Below, piece by piece: positions 36,449 to 45,931 of a DNA stretch of 64,000 nt (position 1 is the stretch's first letter; each line of letters begins with the position of its first letter). The stretch comes from Crocosphaera chwakensis CCY0110 (GTDB taxonomy: Bacteria > Cyanobacteriota > Cyanobacteriia > Cyanobacteriales > Microcystaceae): the NCBI RefSeq assembly GCF_000169335.1, contig NZ_AAXW01000008.1:84276-148275 (forward strand). The letters are read 5' to 3'. The notes under the pieces were generated by a model that was given only the letters and a program-made list of their open reading frames with translations, had not been told where the DNA came from and searched no databases. The translations under genes and the position numbers were made by a program.

Positions 36449-37657
36449 TTATTTCTCAAAATCAACAAAATCTTGTAAATATTCATAAGGTTTATTTAAT
36501 TGCCCACTAATCGCAATAGTCGCCTCATTAATCATTTGACTATCAGGTTTTTTTAACTCATCCCAAACTCTTTCAATTAATTGGTTTCCGAAATCTTCTG
36601 AAGCGTCACGGGGTAATTCATTGGGTAAATTATCAACAGCCATAATATCAATACTTTGCGGTTGAAAAGGCTTTATTTCTGTTTCTAAATTGGGATCATA
36701 ACCATAGATAGGATTTTCAATAGTAGATGCTCTTATAGTACAAGGAATAGAAGCATTTGGGGCAATATCACAGGTTATATCTGCAATCACTTTTATTTTA
36801 AAATCATTTTTTTTCAGATCTTCTTTTGTAAAAAATATAGGGACTTTTTTCTCCCAATAAATACCATTAATCATAATATCGCTGACTTTTATATAAGGTT
36901 CAAAAATGGAATAATATTGTTCTGGATGTTGATAATAATCAGATTCATTAAATATATCTTCTTCTTTTTTAGCATACATATCTTTGACTGATAATTGTGT
37001 ATAAACAGGATAAGAAAATTCTTGATTTAACAAGTCTTGAGGTGATACTTTTTTGATATTCATTAAATTAAGAACGGTTGCTGCACCATTACTAACTCTT
37101 CCATCTCCCGTAATAATAATTTTAAAATTAGGAAGAGATAAATCATTATAATAAGTCTTCGCTTCAGCAAAATCATGACATTGGTGCATGGGTTTTAAAT
37201 CAAAAGTTTGCTTACGTTTTCCCCAGGCTAATATAGCATTATGCGCGCCAACAACACCAGCCCAATGACCAAAAGCAATCACTCTTTTTCCTTGTGCATC
37301 ACAGAGACATTCATAGTCAATTAAACGAATATTTTTTTGTAAAATTGTTTGTAATAGTTGACGGTTATAAGGTTGTTTTTTATGAGTATGAGAAAAAAAT
37401 AAATAGGTTTTCTTAGCAATCAAAGAATTAATAGGAACTTCTTTGACTCCTAATAAAATGTCACAATGACTAATATCTTCAACCACAGAAATATTTTTTT
37501 CTTGGTATTCTGAATCAGAAAAACATCGTTTGTCACTTGATTGAATAAATATGTCTAAATCTTGGTTATTTTCGATTAAATATTGACATTGTTCTGGAGT
37601 TAAAGGAACCCTAGAATCTGGGGGATTTTTTTCTTCTCGAATAATACCAACTTTCAT
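36449..37657 (-). CDS. Saccharopine-dehydrogenase-like / alanine dehydrogenase N-terminal-type oxidoreductase
   Basis: The 402-residue protein has the N-terminal fold of alanine dehydrogenase, transhydrogenase and lysine-forming saccharopine dehydrogenase: MKVGIIREEKNPPDSRVPLTPEQ, then FSHTHKKQPYN, YECLCDAQGKRVIAFGHWAGVVGAHN, and a nucleotide region ITGDGRVSNGAATVLN. The HTHKKQ stretch and overall length fit saccharopine dehydrogenase (Lys1-like) better than alanine dehydrogenase. Cyanobacteria make lysine by the DAP route, so the physiological reaction is uncertain. It starts with ATG at 37657. Confidence 0.75.
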   Translation of the reverse strand: MKVGIIREEKNPPDSRVPLTPEQCQYLIENNQDLDIFIQSSDKRCFSDSEYQEKNISVVEDISHCDILLGVKEVPINSLIAKKTYLFFSHTHKKQPYNRQLLQTILQKNIRLIDYECLCDAQGKRVIAFGHWAGVVGAHNAILAWGKRKQTFDLKPMHQCHDFAEAKTYYNDLSLPNFKIIITGDGRVSNGAATVLNLMNIKKVSPQDLLNQEFSYPVYTQLSVKDMYAKKEEDIFNESDYYQHPEQYYSIFEPYIKVSDIMINGIYWEKKVPIFFTKEDLKKNDFKIKVIADITCDIAPNASIPCTIRASTIENPIYGYDPNLETEIKPFQPQSIDIMAVDNLPNELPRDASEDFGNQLIERVWDELKKPDSQMINEATIAISGQLNKPYEYLQDFVDFEK

Positions 37658-37753
37658 AAAACAATAAGAAAATTAAGTTTTAGAATCTTTCTTTATTAGT
37701 CTAATTATAATAAATATAACTTTTTAAAAACAAATTTTCTGATATTATTTATA

Positions 37754-38866
37754 CTATTTTCCATAAATCCAATCTTGAACCCAAGGAGAACCCCCAATTT
37801 CTAAACCTCCTAAAGAACTTGTTGCTTTTAGTATTAGTTTTCCTTCATTATTATATAATTCTATTACTAAATTTCCTTGAGTAGTATCACGACAAAGAAA
37901 CTTTAACCCTTCAGCCGTAGGAACCCTAACATAATTACCAATGTCGTCTGTTTTTCCTTCAATTTTAATTGAAAACTCTGTATTTCTTCCTTCGATTATC
38001 CAACTTCCCCACGGTTTAATTTGCCAAGATAACTGACTGTTTTCCCTGGTAAATTCATAAAATTTGCCTTGATAATGTAATCCAATAATGCCTACAGATT
38101 CTTGCCAGTTGAAGACTTGTCTAATACCACCAGCTGCCGTTAAAGATAACTCAGATTCTTCTTGAAAACTATTACAATTAATCCAAAACCATTTACTCGG
38201 AAAAGAATGCCCCCAATTTTTTTCACTGTAGGCAGGAACTTCGTTAAATTCGTATTTTTTCCCATTCCAATCAATATAACCGGTTGCCCATCCATGAGCC
38301 ATTAAAACTTGCCATCCTGGATCAAAAATCGGTAAAAAAGATAACCACCCTGCTGTTGCTTCTTGAGGAGAAAAACGATTTCCCCAACCATCTATAGGCT
38401 TAATATCATAATACCAACGACAATAATTTTTAGTCATAGGATCTTCAATATATCCCTGATTTAAAGTAGCCGTTGCTTGATATCCTTCGGTTACTGTTGC
38501 TTCAAAAATAATCGGATCAAGAATTTGAGGTTTTTGAGTAAGAATATCTTGTTTCCAATGACATAAAGCTAATTCTTTTTGACTCGCCCAAAATCTTTTA
38601 ACATCTGGAAAAATGCGGTATAGGTAGTTATTATTTTCTCCTAAAACTTGCGCTGCGCCACCACTATAATATTTTTCTCCAATTGGATCATCAATAGAAT
38701 ACATAAAGGCAAAACTTTGACCCAATTGCGGTAAGGTAACCCGATAATACCAACCTTCAAAAAAACGCTGTGAACTACCATCCCAATGATAGCTAGAGTG
38801 GGGCGTTTTCCATAATTGATCGTTAGGTAATAATTCTTGTAAGAAAAAACAATTCTCGATTTTCAC
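37754..38866 (-). CDS. Tocopherol cyclase
   Basis: Tocopherol cyclase closes the chromanol ring in vitamin E synthesis, in the envelope/thylakoid membrane system. The 370-residue protein aligns by eye with the plant VTE1 / Synechocystis Slr1737 family: RFFEGWYYRVTLPQLGQSFAFMYSIDDP, GAAQVLG, VLMAHGWATGYIDWNG and NWGHSFPSKWFWINCN, rich in Trp and beta strands. The length is normal. A small membrane-protein gene ends 3 bases upstream of its start, so the two are probably co-transcribed. Confidence 0.9.
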   Translation of the reverse strand: MKIENCFFLQELLPNDQLWKTPHSSYHWDGSSQRFFEGWYYRVTLPQLGQSFAFMYSIDDPIGEKYYSGGAAQVLGENNNYLYRIFPDVKRFWASQKELALCHWKQDILTQKPQILDPIIFEATVTEGYQATATLNQGYIEDPMTKNYCRWYYDIKPIDGWGNRFSPQEATAGWLSFLPIFDPGWQVLMAHGWATGYIDWNGKKYEFNEVPAYSEKNWGHSFPSKWFWINCNSFQEESELSLTAAGGIRQVFNWQESVGIIGLHYQGKFYEFTRENSQLSWQIKPWGSWIIEGRNTEFSIKIEGKTDDIGNYVRVPTAEGLKFLCRDTTQGNLVIELYNNEGKLILKATSSLGGLEIGGSPWVQDWIYGK

Positions 38867-38869
38867 TTC

Positions 38870-39076
38870 TTAATGATGGATCGAATACGCTTTTAAAACT
38901 AATTCCAAATTCGCAAAAGGAAGGACTACGACCCAGAAACTAGAACCAATAATAAGAACAATCCAAGAGGATAAATCATTTTTAGCCGTCGTTTCATCAG
39001 CCCAAAATACCTTAAACCATACACAGAAGACGATTAAGGCAATAACCCAATAATAACTAATGGCGGTCGCTAACAT
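38870..39076 (-). CDS. Small membrane protein beside tocopherol cyclase
   Basis: The 68-residue protein has two membrane helices (about 5-25 and 40-62) and a short polar loop (DETTAKNDLSS). Family unknown. Its stop lies 3 bases before the tocopherol cyclase start, so it is the promoter-proximal gene of that pair; a membrane-partner role is possible but unproven. It starts with ATG at 39076. Confidence 0.6.
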   Translation of the reverse strand: MLATAISYYWVIALIVFCVWFKVFWADETTAKNDLSSWIVLIIGSSFWVVVLPFANLELVLKAYSIHH

Positions 39077-39662
39077 AATGTAAATCCAAAGGAGTTTCTC
39101 CTTCTACTTTAATCTATCTGAAGGTAGATGCACAGTGTTAGAAACTGAAACAAGGTTCTATGACCAGACCTATATCTGTCTCTTTTTGTCAAGATGTTAT
39201 TTGAAAATCTGATATAAATATCCAAAAACGATCAAGATATTTAGTCTTTTCAGGGTCATCATGTTTAAAATATCACACTTATTTTTACGTATAAATACTG
39301 AAAGTTTGCCCCGATGTCATCTGAGATGTTACAAGGTTCATCCTCTTACAGAGTCAAAGGTTTCCACCTTAATCCTTTCTTAAGTGTCAACTAGATCACA
39401 TTGGTTTCACGGATCGTTTCGGAGCAAATTTAAGTAAATACACCATCGTAATCGATCTTCTTTTTCCTGTAAACCTTTATTTAAAGATTCAATGAAAACT
39501 ATTCCGAATGATTATCAGGAATAGGACACCCCCTGAAAAATTCATGCTACTGTGTAAAGGTTTAAGAAATGTAAAACGCAGTTCTGTGAGGATTCAAAGT
39601 TGGAAAATCCATTAAATCACAAGAATTTCCAGGGGTTGAACAACTCACTTAACAAAGGATCT
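39077..39662. other. Long leader region upstream of rlpA-like gene
   Basis: About 520 to 585 bases without a gene, the longest gap in the window. It contains divergent promoters for the tocopherol cyclase pair and rlpA. Several modest GC-richer blocks occur around 39310-39420 and 39525-39600. I looked for a cyclic di-AMP (ydaO) riboswitch, which occurs before rlpA in some cyanobacteria, but could not recognise its conserved boxes. A TTG at 39600 extends the rlpA frame into the end of this region. Confidence 0.4.
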
Positions 39663-40673
39663 ATGAATAAGAAATTTTGGACCGGACTAACAACTGCCTT
39701 AATGACGACTGTAGGAACCACTGCCATTATTGGCGCTTCCTTACAGGATTCAGAAGCATCTGATACCAGTGGAAAAGTAGGGCAAATAGGAGAAATCCTA
39801 GGCATTGGGACGCTAATAGCCCAAGAAAGTTCCAATTTCCAAACAGAAAATGTTGTCAGTTTAGGGCCAATTGAAACTGATGCCAACGCTCAAACGTCTT
39901 CAAAGGAGATAGCAACCCTTCATCTCCATCAATGGCAATATCAACTGGCAGTCACTTTAAAAATTCGTCAGATTCCAGTTTTAACTTTCTTGGGGTCAAA
40001 AGCGGACTTAGCAGCCCTCAAAGAACAAGGAGATGACATTGACCCCAGTCACATTGAAAGCGAAGCCCTCAATAATGCTAAAGCTTTCGCTCATCGGCTA
40101 AATAAACTTAGTCAAGATAATACTTTTAAAGCAGAAAAATTAACGGTCAGCTTAAATTCTGACCAAACTCATAGTATTAAATTAGATTCAGAAGAACTCA
40201 TCAAACTCGATAAAGGCGTTATCTTACCAGATACCACTCGGAATGAAGCGGTAGACGCTTTACAAGCCACTAACCGTCTCAGACGACTAATGGGAGATGC
40301 CCCTCCTTTAACTGCCATCGTTAAGCCTGAACAAACTCCTAGCCAAGAATCCGGTTTAGCCAGTGTTCGCCCTGTTACCAGTCGTCGTAAAGGAATGGCC
40401 TCCTGGTATGGGCCTGGTTTTCATGGCCGTTTAACCGCGAATGGAGAACGATATAATCAAAACGGGTTAACTGCAGCCCACAAAAGCCTACCTTTTGGTA
40501 CTCAGGTACGAGTGACGAATCTTCGTAATGGTCGTTCTGTCATAGTTCGTATCAATGATCGCGGTCCTTATATTCATGGTCGAGTGATAGATTTATCAAA
40601 AGGAGCAGCCAATGTTATTGGCTTACTTAATAGTGGAGTCGCTCCAGTGCAATTGGAAATTTTGGGACGTTAA
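39663..40673 (+). CDS. rlpA: RlpA-like septal ring lytic transglycosylase
   Basis: The roughly 336-residue exported protein has a signal segment (residues 1-30), a Gln/Ser-rich central region (35-240), and a C-terminal double-psi beta-barrel (about 245-336) with RlpA signatures: GMASWYGPGFHGRLTANGE, TAAHKSLPFGTQVRVTN and NDRGPYIHGRVIDLS. RlpA proteins cleave peptidoglycan strands lacking stem peptides at division sites. I favour the ATG at 39663, preceded by AAAGGATCT; a TTG at 39600 is an alternative. panC-cmk follows 14 bases downstream and is probably co-transcribed. Confidence 0.88.
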   Translation: MNKKFWTGLTTALMTTVGTTAIIGASLQDSEASDTSGKVGQIGEILGIGTLIAQESSNFQTENVVSLGPIETDANAQTSSKEIATLHLHQWQYQLAVTLKIRQIPVLTFLGSKADLAALKEQGDDIDPSHIESEALNNAKAFAHRLNKLSQDNTFKAEKLTVSLNSDQTHSIKLDSEELIKLDKGVILPDTTRNEAVDALQATNRLRRLMGDAPPLTAIVKPEQTPSQESGLASVRPVTSRRKGMASWYGPGFHGRLTANGERYNQNGLTAAHKSLPFGTQVRVTNLRNGRSVIVRINDRGPYIHGRVIDLSKGAANVIGLLNSGVAPVQLEILGR

Positions 40674-40687
40674 TAAATAACAAAAAA

Positions 40688-42214
40688 ATGCGTCTGTTTA
40701 AAACTGTGGCCGGGTTACGTACCTATTTAGCTTCTAAAAAGGATAAGCAAACTATTGGCTTAGTTCCTACTATGGGAGCTTTACATCAAGGTCATCTCAG
40801 TCTAATTCATCGTGCCATAGCTGAGGTAGATGTGGTGGTGGTTAGCATTTTTGTTAACCCCTTACAATTTGCCCCTCACGAAGATTTAGGCCAGTATCCT
40901 CGTCAATTGGAGACAGACGCAAAACTATGCGAACAATCAGGAGTGACAGCAATTTTTGCCCCAACTCCTGACGAAATGGGTGTCGATCCTACTTTTGATC
41001 AACTCACTCAAGTCATTCCTCCTTCGAGCATGATTTCCTCATTGTGTGGACCTTTTCGTCCGGGTCATTTTCAAGGAGTGGCCACCATTATCACCAAACT
41101 CTTGAATATTGTCAGTCCCGATGTGGCTTATTTTGGGGAAAAAGACGCGCAACAACTTGCTATTATTCGTCAGTTGGTTCAGGATTTAAACTTACCCGTT
41201 ATTATCAAGGGTTGTCCGATTATTCGAGAACCTTCTGGACTGGCTTATAGTTCTCGAAATCAATATCTTTCAGACAAGGAAAAAAAAGAAGCGATCGCTT
41301 TATATCAAGGGTTAGAATCAGCAAAGCAAGCTTTTATGGCTGGAGAAAGACACACTAAAATCTTAATAGCTTGCGTCAAAGATACAATAACCTCCCATTC
41401 TGACATAACGATCCAATATATTGAATGTGTGCATCCTCAAACCTTACAACCTCTAGACACCATTGAAGAAGCTGGATTATTAGCGATCGCTGCTTATGTC
41501 GGCTCAACTCGACTGATTGATAATGTGGTCTTACGACTGCGAAAACCGATTATCGCTATCGATGGGCCAGCCGGTGCAGGAAAATCTACCGTCACCCGTC
41601 GGGTAGCCAAAGCCTTAAATTTGACTTATTTAGACACTGGAGCGATGTATCGAGGGATCGCCTGGTTAGTCTTAAACTCAGGAATATCAATAGAGGATGA
41701 AAGTGCGATCGCAGAATTAGTGTCCCAAGCGGATCTAGAATTTATTCCCTCCTCAGATGATCAACCACCACAAGTGATAATCAATGGAGAAAATGTGACT
41801 AATGCCATTCGCACCCCTCAAATTACAGCATTAGTATCTCCTATTTCTGCTTATGCTGCAGTTCGTCAAAAATTAGTCAACTACCAACAAAAATTAGGGA
41901 AATTAGGGGGTATTGTGGCCGAAGGGCGAGATATTGGTACTAATGTGTTCCCGGATGCCGAGGTTAAAATTTTCTTAACCGCCTCAGTCCAAGAACGAGC
42001 AAGACGACGGCTCCTTGATTTTCAAGACCAAGGACAAGATAATCTTGATCTTCAACAACTAGAACGGGAGATTGAACAAAGAGATTATCAAGATAGTCAT
42101 CGTACCTTAGCTCCTCTTCGCAAGGCTAGCGATGCCATAGAATTAAACACTGATGACTTAACTGTTGAAAAAGTTGTCAACAAAATTGTTCATTTTTGTC
42201 AAATCAATGAATAA
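40688..42214 (+). CDS. panC-cmk: Bifunctional pantoate-beta-alanine ligase / cytidylate kinase
   Basis: The 508-residue fusion is typical of cyanobacteria. Residues 1-275 form pantothenate synthetase: PTMGALHQGHLSLI (HxGH nucleotide motif), GEKDAQQLAIIRQLV and SSRNQYLS. Residues 285-505 form CMP kinase: IAIDGPAGAGKSTVTRRVAKAL (P loop), DTGAMYRG, GRDIGTNVFPDA, and RDYQDSHR. One protein therefore serves both pantothenate/CoA synthesis and pyrimidine nucleotide metabolism. Both halves look intact. The start is 14 bases after rlpA. Confidence 0.96.
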   Translation: MRLFKTVAGLRTYLASKKDKQTIGLVPTMGALHQGHLSLIHRAIAEVDVVVVSIFVNPLQFAPHEDLGQYPRQLETDAKLCEQSGVTAIFAPTPDEMGVDPTFDQLTQVIPPSSMISSLCGPFRPGHFQGVATIITKLLNIVSPDVAYFGEKDAQQLAIIRQLVQDLNLPVIIKGCPIIREPSGLAYSSRNQYLSDKEKKEAIALYQGLESAKQAFMAGERHTKILIACVKDTITSHSDITIQYIECVHPQTLQPLDTIEEAGLLAIAAYVGSTRLIDNVVLRLRKPIIAIDGPAGAGKSTVTRRVAKALNLTYLDTGAMYRGIAWLVLNSGISIEDESAIAELVSQADLEFIPSSDDQPPQVIINGENVTNAIRTPQITALVSPISAYAAVRQKLVNYQQKLGKLGGIVAEGRDIGTNVFPDAEVKIFLTASVQERARRRLLDFQDQGQDNLDLQQLEREIEQRDYQDSHRTLAPLRKASDAIELNTDDLTVEKVVNKIVHFCQINE

Positions 42215-42303
42215 TTGATGATCAATAGTTTAATACTACTCGGTTAAGCCCAAAAACCTAGTTGAGACTGCAAGGGAACTTCTGCGCAGGGACAGGTGGA
42301 ACC

Positions 42304-43056
42304 TTAATTCAACTTTCTGGCGATATACACACCATAACTGTAGTGAGTTTTATATTTCTCATACAGTTCAATTTCTCGATTTTCCGATTTTACTATTGTC
42401 TGTGCTTCTTCGCTGTTGCCGTTTCGGTATAGAAAATCCTTAAAGCTATTTTGCATCGGCCGATAATAATTAGCCAGCCAACAATGCTCTGGTAGAATAA
42501 AGTAGCCAATGGGAGAATAGCCATTTTTCTCCAGTATGCCGATCTTTGAAGATGCCACATCTATTTCGGGGTATTCCTCATCCCAATATTTTTGAAGTTC
42601 CGAGGGACGGGAGTCGGTAATCCAGGTAATCTCCGAAACAACCAGGACTCCGCCCATTTTCAGATAAGGTTTCCAGTCTTTTACCCCTCTTTCAAAGCCA
42701 ATATTATAGATCGCCCCTTCAGACCAGATAATATCAAATTCCTCATTTCCAAAGGGCAGGTTCTCCATTGAACAGCAAAGGGTTGTTATTGTTTCAGAAA
42801 GCCCCATATTTTCGGCTTTACCTTCAAGCACGTCAAGAAACTCCTGAAGGAAATCCACTGCCGCAATTTGAGCTTCCAATAGTTGAGCAAGCAGCAGTGT
42901 AGAGGCTCCGGTACCGCAACCGATATCAGCAATCTTTAATGGGGCAGACTGATCTATCATAGACAAGTCGAGGGCCATTTTCGTCTCAGCATCACCTCCT
43001 GGACCCTGCCGATTGGCACTTTTATGAAGGTCTATTAACAGTTGATAATCTTCCAC
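42304..43056 (-). CDS. Class I SAM-dependent methyltransferase, probably acquired
   Basis: The 250-residue protein has the SAM motif IADIGCGTGAST near residue 41, an acidic residue after it (AAVDFLQEF), and WSEGAIYNIGFERG. A GTG start at 43056 follows AAGGAGA at good spacing. The coding sequence is visibly richer in G+C and in CTG/GCC codons than its neighbours, and relatives I recall are mainly from Firmicutes and Bacteroidetes, so lateral transfer is likely. The substrate is unknown; a small-molecule methyltransferase is the default. Confidence 0.8.
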   Translation of the reverse strand: MEDYQLLIDLHKSANRQGPGGDAETKMALDLSMIDQSAPLKIADIGCGTGASTLLLAQLLEAQIAAVDFLQEFLDVLEGKAENMGLSETITTLCCSMENLPFGNEEFDIIWSEGAIYNIGFERGVKDWKPYLKMGGVLVVSEITWITDSRPSELQKYWDEEYPEIDVASSKIGILEKNGYSPIGYFILPEHCWLANYYRPMQNSFKDFLYRNGNSEEAQTIVKSENREIELYEKYKTHYSYGVYIARKLN

Positions 43057-43077
43057 CCATTTCTCCTTATCTATTCA

Positions 43078-43737
43078 TCAAAATAATTTTATCCCTTGAC
43101 CTTCTAAATAAAGTTCTTGCCAAGACGGTTGACGATAATCTGGGTTTTGGCTTTGATCGACGTATCCCACTAAATTCGGGAGTTGTTTAAAGTGAATTTC
43201 TTTATTAAGATATTGACTAATTTTCTCGACAAAATCTTGAGGATAATCTCGAATAATGGGATGTTTAATCACCATTGATTGATATTTACCTTCATCGGGA
43301 TCTGTGACAATATCTAAACTCAAAGCAGCTAAAGGTTGAATAAACATTCCGGTGGCAGCGATTTTAAATTCTCCGTTGACCTTATTTTGTTTCAAAACAG
43401 CGACGAAGTGACCTCCCTCTGGAATATTATAGGGAATGCTGTCATGATCAACGATGGGTTCAACCTCGACGTTATAGCCTAAGGTTAGTCCTTCTTCTAA
43501 GCTAATGTCTTCGTAGGTTTGATCGGGATGAGGGACATAAATGGTAAATTGATGCAAATCTAACCAAGGATTATTAATTAGATCATCTGTTTCAGATTTC
43601 CAGTCATTGTAACGTTGTTTCATGGCTTTACCCACAGGACTGTCTTGATTACAAATATTAATTAAGGCAAGACTGAGAACACATTGATCAAATTTATTGG
43701 TTGCCAGAATTTCTGAGGGTAGGAGTTCCATGAACAT
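43078..43737 (-). CDS. Conserved-type protein, unknown function
   Basis: The 219-residue soluble protein has no signal peptide or membrane helix. Notable stretches are CVLSLALINICNQDSPVGKAM, PHPDQTYEDISLEEGL and GGHFVAVLKQNK. No catalytic motif is recognised. Three possible starts lie close together (TTG 43740, ATG 43737, ATG 43731); ATG 43737 has AAGGA just upstream. It is 70 bases from the next minus-strand gene upstream and 21 bases from the methyltransferase downstream, so it could share a transcript. Confidence 0.6.
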   Translation of the reverse strand: MFMELLPSEILATNKFDQCVLSLALINICNQDSPVGKAMKQRYNDWKSETDDLINNPWLDLHQFTIYVPHPDQTYEDISLEEGLTLGYNVEVEPIVDHDSIPYNIPEGGHFVAVLKQNKVNGEFKIAATGMFIQPLAALSLDIVTDPDEGKYQSMVIKHPIIRDYPQDFVEKISQYLNKEIHFKQLPNLVGYVDQSQNPDYRQPSWQELYLEGQGIKLF

Positions 43738-43808
43738 CAATCCTTATATTGACCTAACCCCATCATAAGAGGGAATTTAGCAAAGGAATCTTAATTTTCC
43801 TTAAAAAG

Positions 43809-44291
43809 TTATTGCGACAGTAGTTCACTTTGGGTGCGAACTTTTTTTATAGTTTGAGGGAGTACCCCTACTAATAAAGCAAAGGTTTCATCGGGTAAAA
43901 GACTGGCAGTTTGGAAATCAAACCAATGTTCAAATTGATTTAAAATGACTTGGGCTCTTTGTTGAGCAATAGTATTATCACTAATTTGTTTAGCTAATTT
44001 AACCCATTGTCGCCGAATTAAATAGCTATTGATTCGTTCTGGGGAAGTTCTGGGGATGCTTAAGGATAATTTACCCACCGGAAGAACATCAAGAACATCT
44101 TGATCAAAATTAGCCCCGATCGCTGCTCCGGGTCCTGCAAATTCGGCATGATAAGGTTTATAAAGAATTAAACCATTTTTACGACGGGGATTAATAACCA
44201 AAAGTTCTTTATTATGCAAATGCTGAAGTATTTCATCAATTTTTTGTCTTTTTTTGACGTTTATTTCCTGGTTGAAAATATCGTTAGACAT
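43809..44291 (-). CDS. Conserved-type protein, unknown function
   Basis: The 160-residue cytoplasmic protein has a Lys-rich helical N-terminus, a Gly-rich stretch (AEFAGPGAAIGANFDQDV) and a helical C-terminal region ending TIKKVRTQSELLSQ. No family is recognised. Its ATG overlaps the last bases of the upstream GNAT acetyltransferase gene by 8 bases, showing translational coupling and suggesting a shared process, though which one is unknown. Confidence 0.6.
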   Translation of the reverse strand: MSNDIFNQEINVKKRQKIDEILQHLHNKELLVINPRRKNGLILYKPYHAEFAGPGAAIGANFDQDVLDVLPVGKLSLSIPRTSPERINSYLIRRQWVKLAKQISDNTIAQQRAQVILNQFEHWFDFQTASLLPDETFALLVGVLPQTIKKVRTQSELLSQ

Positions 44292-44940
44292 GGGGTTTTA
44301 TCTGTTTTTGTAAGAGCAATTTTTGAGAACGAAACAGAGACCAACTGGGCCAAGTTAATTCAGCGTCAGATACTTGATAACCGTTACTTAAATATAGTTT
44401 TTTAGCTGCATAATTTTCATCTAAAACGTGAAGATTTAGCGTATTGTATCCCCATTTTGAAGCAATTTGTTCACATTGTTCTAAGAGTTGTTTGGCAATT
44501 CCTTGTCGTCGATGACTCTGTATAACAGCTAAGTTACTAATATAGAGATAATGGCAATTAAATCCACTTTTGAGACTTAGTTCAATGGTTCCAATGATTT
44601 TTTCTGTGGTGTTGGTAAAGGTTGAGTTTGTTTCGACGGCTACTAAACAACAATAATAGGGAATAGTTCCTCGAAGACGCGATCGCAAATCTTCATAAAC
44701 CCCTAATTTTAAAATAGGTTGTAAAAAAGATAACCATCCTTTAGTCGGATGAAAGCTGAGGGTGAGAACCTCTGTCAAAGCTTTAATGTCTTGTAATTGA
44801 GCCTCTCTAATAGTAACAGAAACGGCACAGGGCTGATTGTCATCCAACTCTGAACCATCACTCATCAATGACGACAACCCACAACAGTCCACAACCTTTC
44901 CCCAGTTAATTTTTAAATGATGTGAATTTCTTTGTATCAT
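44284..44940 (-). CDS. GNAT N-acetyltransferase
   Basis: Up to 218 residues. The GNAT core lies at about 40-210, with motif A in LAVIQSHRRQGIAKQLLEQC (the RxxGxA acetyl-CoA loop) and motif B in LNLHVLDENYAAKKLYLSNGY. It transfers acetyl from acetyl-CoA to an unknown amine; a plastid-type (chloroplast GNAT) N-terminal acetyltransferase is possible. The N-terminal ~25 residues are poorly supported, so the ATG at 44865 may be the true start. It overlaps the downstream unknown gene by 8 bases. Confidence 0.8.
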   Translation of the reverse strand: MIQRNSHHLKINWGKVVDCCGLSSLMSDGSELDDNQPCAVSVTIREAQLQDIKALTEVLTLSFHPTKGWLSFLQPILKLGVYEDLRSRLRGTIPYYCCLVAVETNSTFTNTTEKIIGTIELSLKSGFNCHYLYISNLAVIQSHRRQGIAKQLLEQCEQIASKWGYNTLNLHVLDENYAAKKLYLSNGYQVSDAELTWPSWSLFRSQKLLLQKQIKPHV

Positions 44941-45107
44941 CTATTATGACCTTTATATCATTTCTTTTGTTGATTAGCTAAAGATTTTCTAGACTTAGGG
45001 AATAGGTAACAGGCAATGGACAAGGATTAATAACCTAGATATTGTCTGTTAACTTTAAGCCTACCTTGTCTTTTATAATAATAAACGTAAAAACATAAAA
45101 GGTTACT

Positions 45108-45419
45108 ATGTTTAATATTTTTAATTCGTTATTAGGTCGTCATCCAGAAAAGATGAAAGCGGATGTAGAAATCTATACTTGGCAAACTTGTCCCTTTTGT
45201 ATCCGTGCTAAATTACTTTTATGGTGGAAAGGGGTTAATTTTACTGACTATAAAATCGATGGGGATGAAACCGCTAGGGAAAAAATGGCACAACGTTCCC
45301 AGGGAAAACGAACGGTTCCTCAAATTTTCATCAATAATCAACACATTGGGGGATGTGATGATCTCTATTCTCTTGATCAACAAAATAAGTTAGATTCTCT
45401 TTTAACTAAAGAAAACTAA
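45108..45419 (+). CDS. grxC: Glutaredoxin
   Basis: The 103-residue dithiol glutaredoxin has the CPFC active site near residue 28, the TVPQIFIN cis-Pro glutathione groove near 69, and GGCDDLY near 84. It reduces protein or glutathione mixed disulphides in the cytoplasm. A short N-terminal extension (1-18) is slightly longer than in GrxC of E. coli. It starts with ATG at 45108, divergent from the GNAT gene, and its stop overlaps the convergent moaC stop by 4 bases. Confidence 0.95.
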   Translation: MFNIFNSLLGRHPEKMKADVEIYTWQTCPFCIRAKLLLWWKGVNFTDYKIDGDETAREKMAQRSQGKRTVPQIFINNQHIGGCDDLYSLDQQNKLDSLLTKEN

Positions 45420-45931
45420 GGATTTAAAAGGGTATAATTACCAGATTTTCCTCCTGTTTTACTCATTAAACGTATATTTTCAATTTTCATAGATTTTTCT
45501 AACGCTTTAGCCATATCATAAAGGGTTAAAGCAGCAATAGAAACGGCGGTTAAAGCTTCCATTTCTACCCCTGTTTCTGCTTTGGTGATAACGGTTGCTT
45601 CGATTTGATAACCGGGTAAGGTTTTGTCTCCTATTATCTTTACATCTATTTTTTGTAGGGGTAAAGGATGACATAATGGGATCAAGTTTGCTGTTTGTTT
45701 TGCGGCCATAATACCCGCTATTTTGGCTGTTCCTACAACGTCACCTTTTGGTGTGTTTCCTGTTTCTATTGCCTCAAAAGTTTCTAATTTCATTTTTATT
45801 TCTCCTTTGGCAACGGCTTGGCGACGGGTTACATTTTTATAAGAAACGTCCACCATTTGCGCCTCTCCTGTTTCATTCAGATGAGATAGTGTCAAATCAT
45901 TTTGATCAGGCATTACTTCTTGACTCTCCAT
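45416..45931 (-). CDS. moaC: Cyclic pyranopterin monophosphate synthase
   Basis: MoaC acts with MoaA in the first step of molybdenum cofactor synthesis, forming cyclic pyranopterin monophosphate. The 171-residue protein has [20 protein letters not shown], the active-site [15 protein letters not shown], the acidic [12 protein letters not shown] and the C-terminal GGKSGNY. The start is ATG 45931 (or 45913, giving a typical N-terminus); the longer form overlaps the end of the lipoate ligase gene by 26 bases, so the two are coupled. Confidence 0.96.
   Translation of the reverse strand: MESQEVMPDQNDLTLSHLNETGEAQMVDVSYKNVTRRQAVAKGEIKMKLETFEAIETGNTPKGDVVGTAKIAGIMAAKQTANLIPLCHPLPLQKIDVKIIGDKTLPGYQIEATVITKAETGVEMEALTAVSIAALTLYDMAKALEKSMKIENIRLMSKTGGKSGNYTLLNP

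Noticed and set aside
39310..39600. Cyclic di-AMP (ydaO) riboswitch before rlpA
   Set aside because: Expected conserved boxes (e.g. GGGG-ACC and the later GAATC-type segments) could not be found by eye; a covariance search would be needed.
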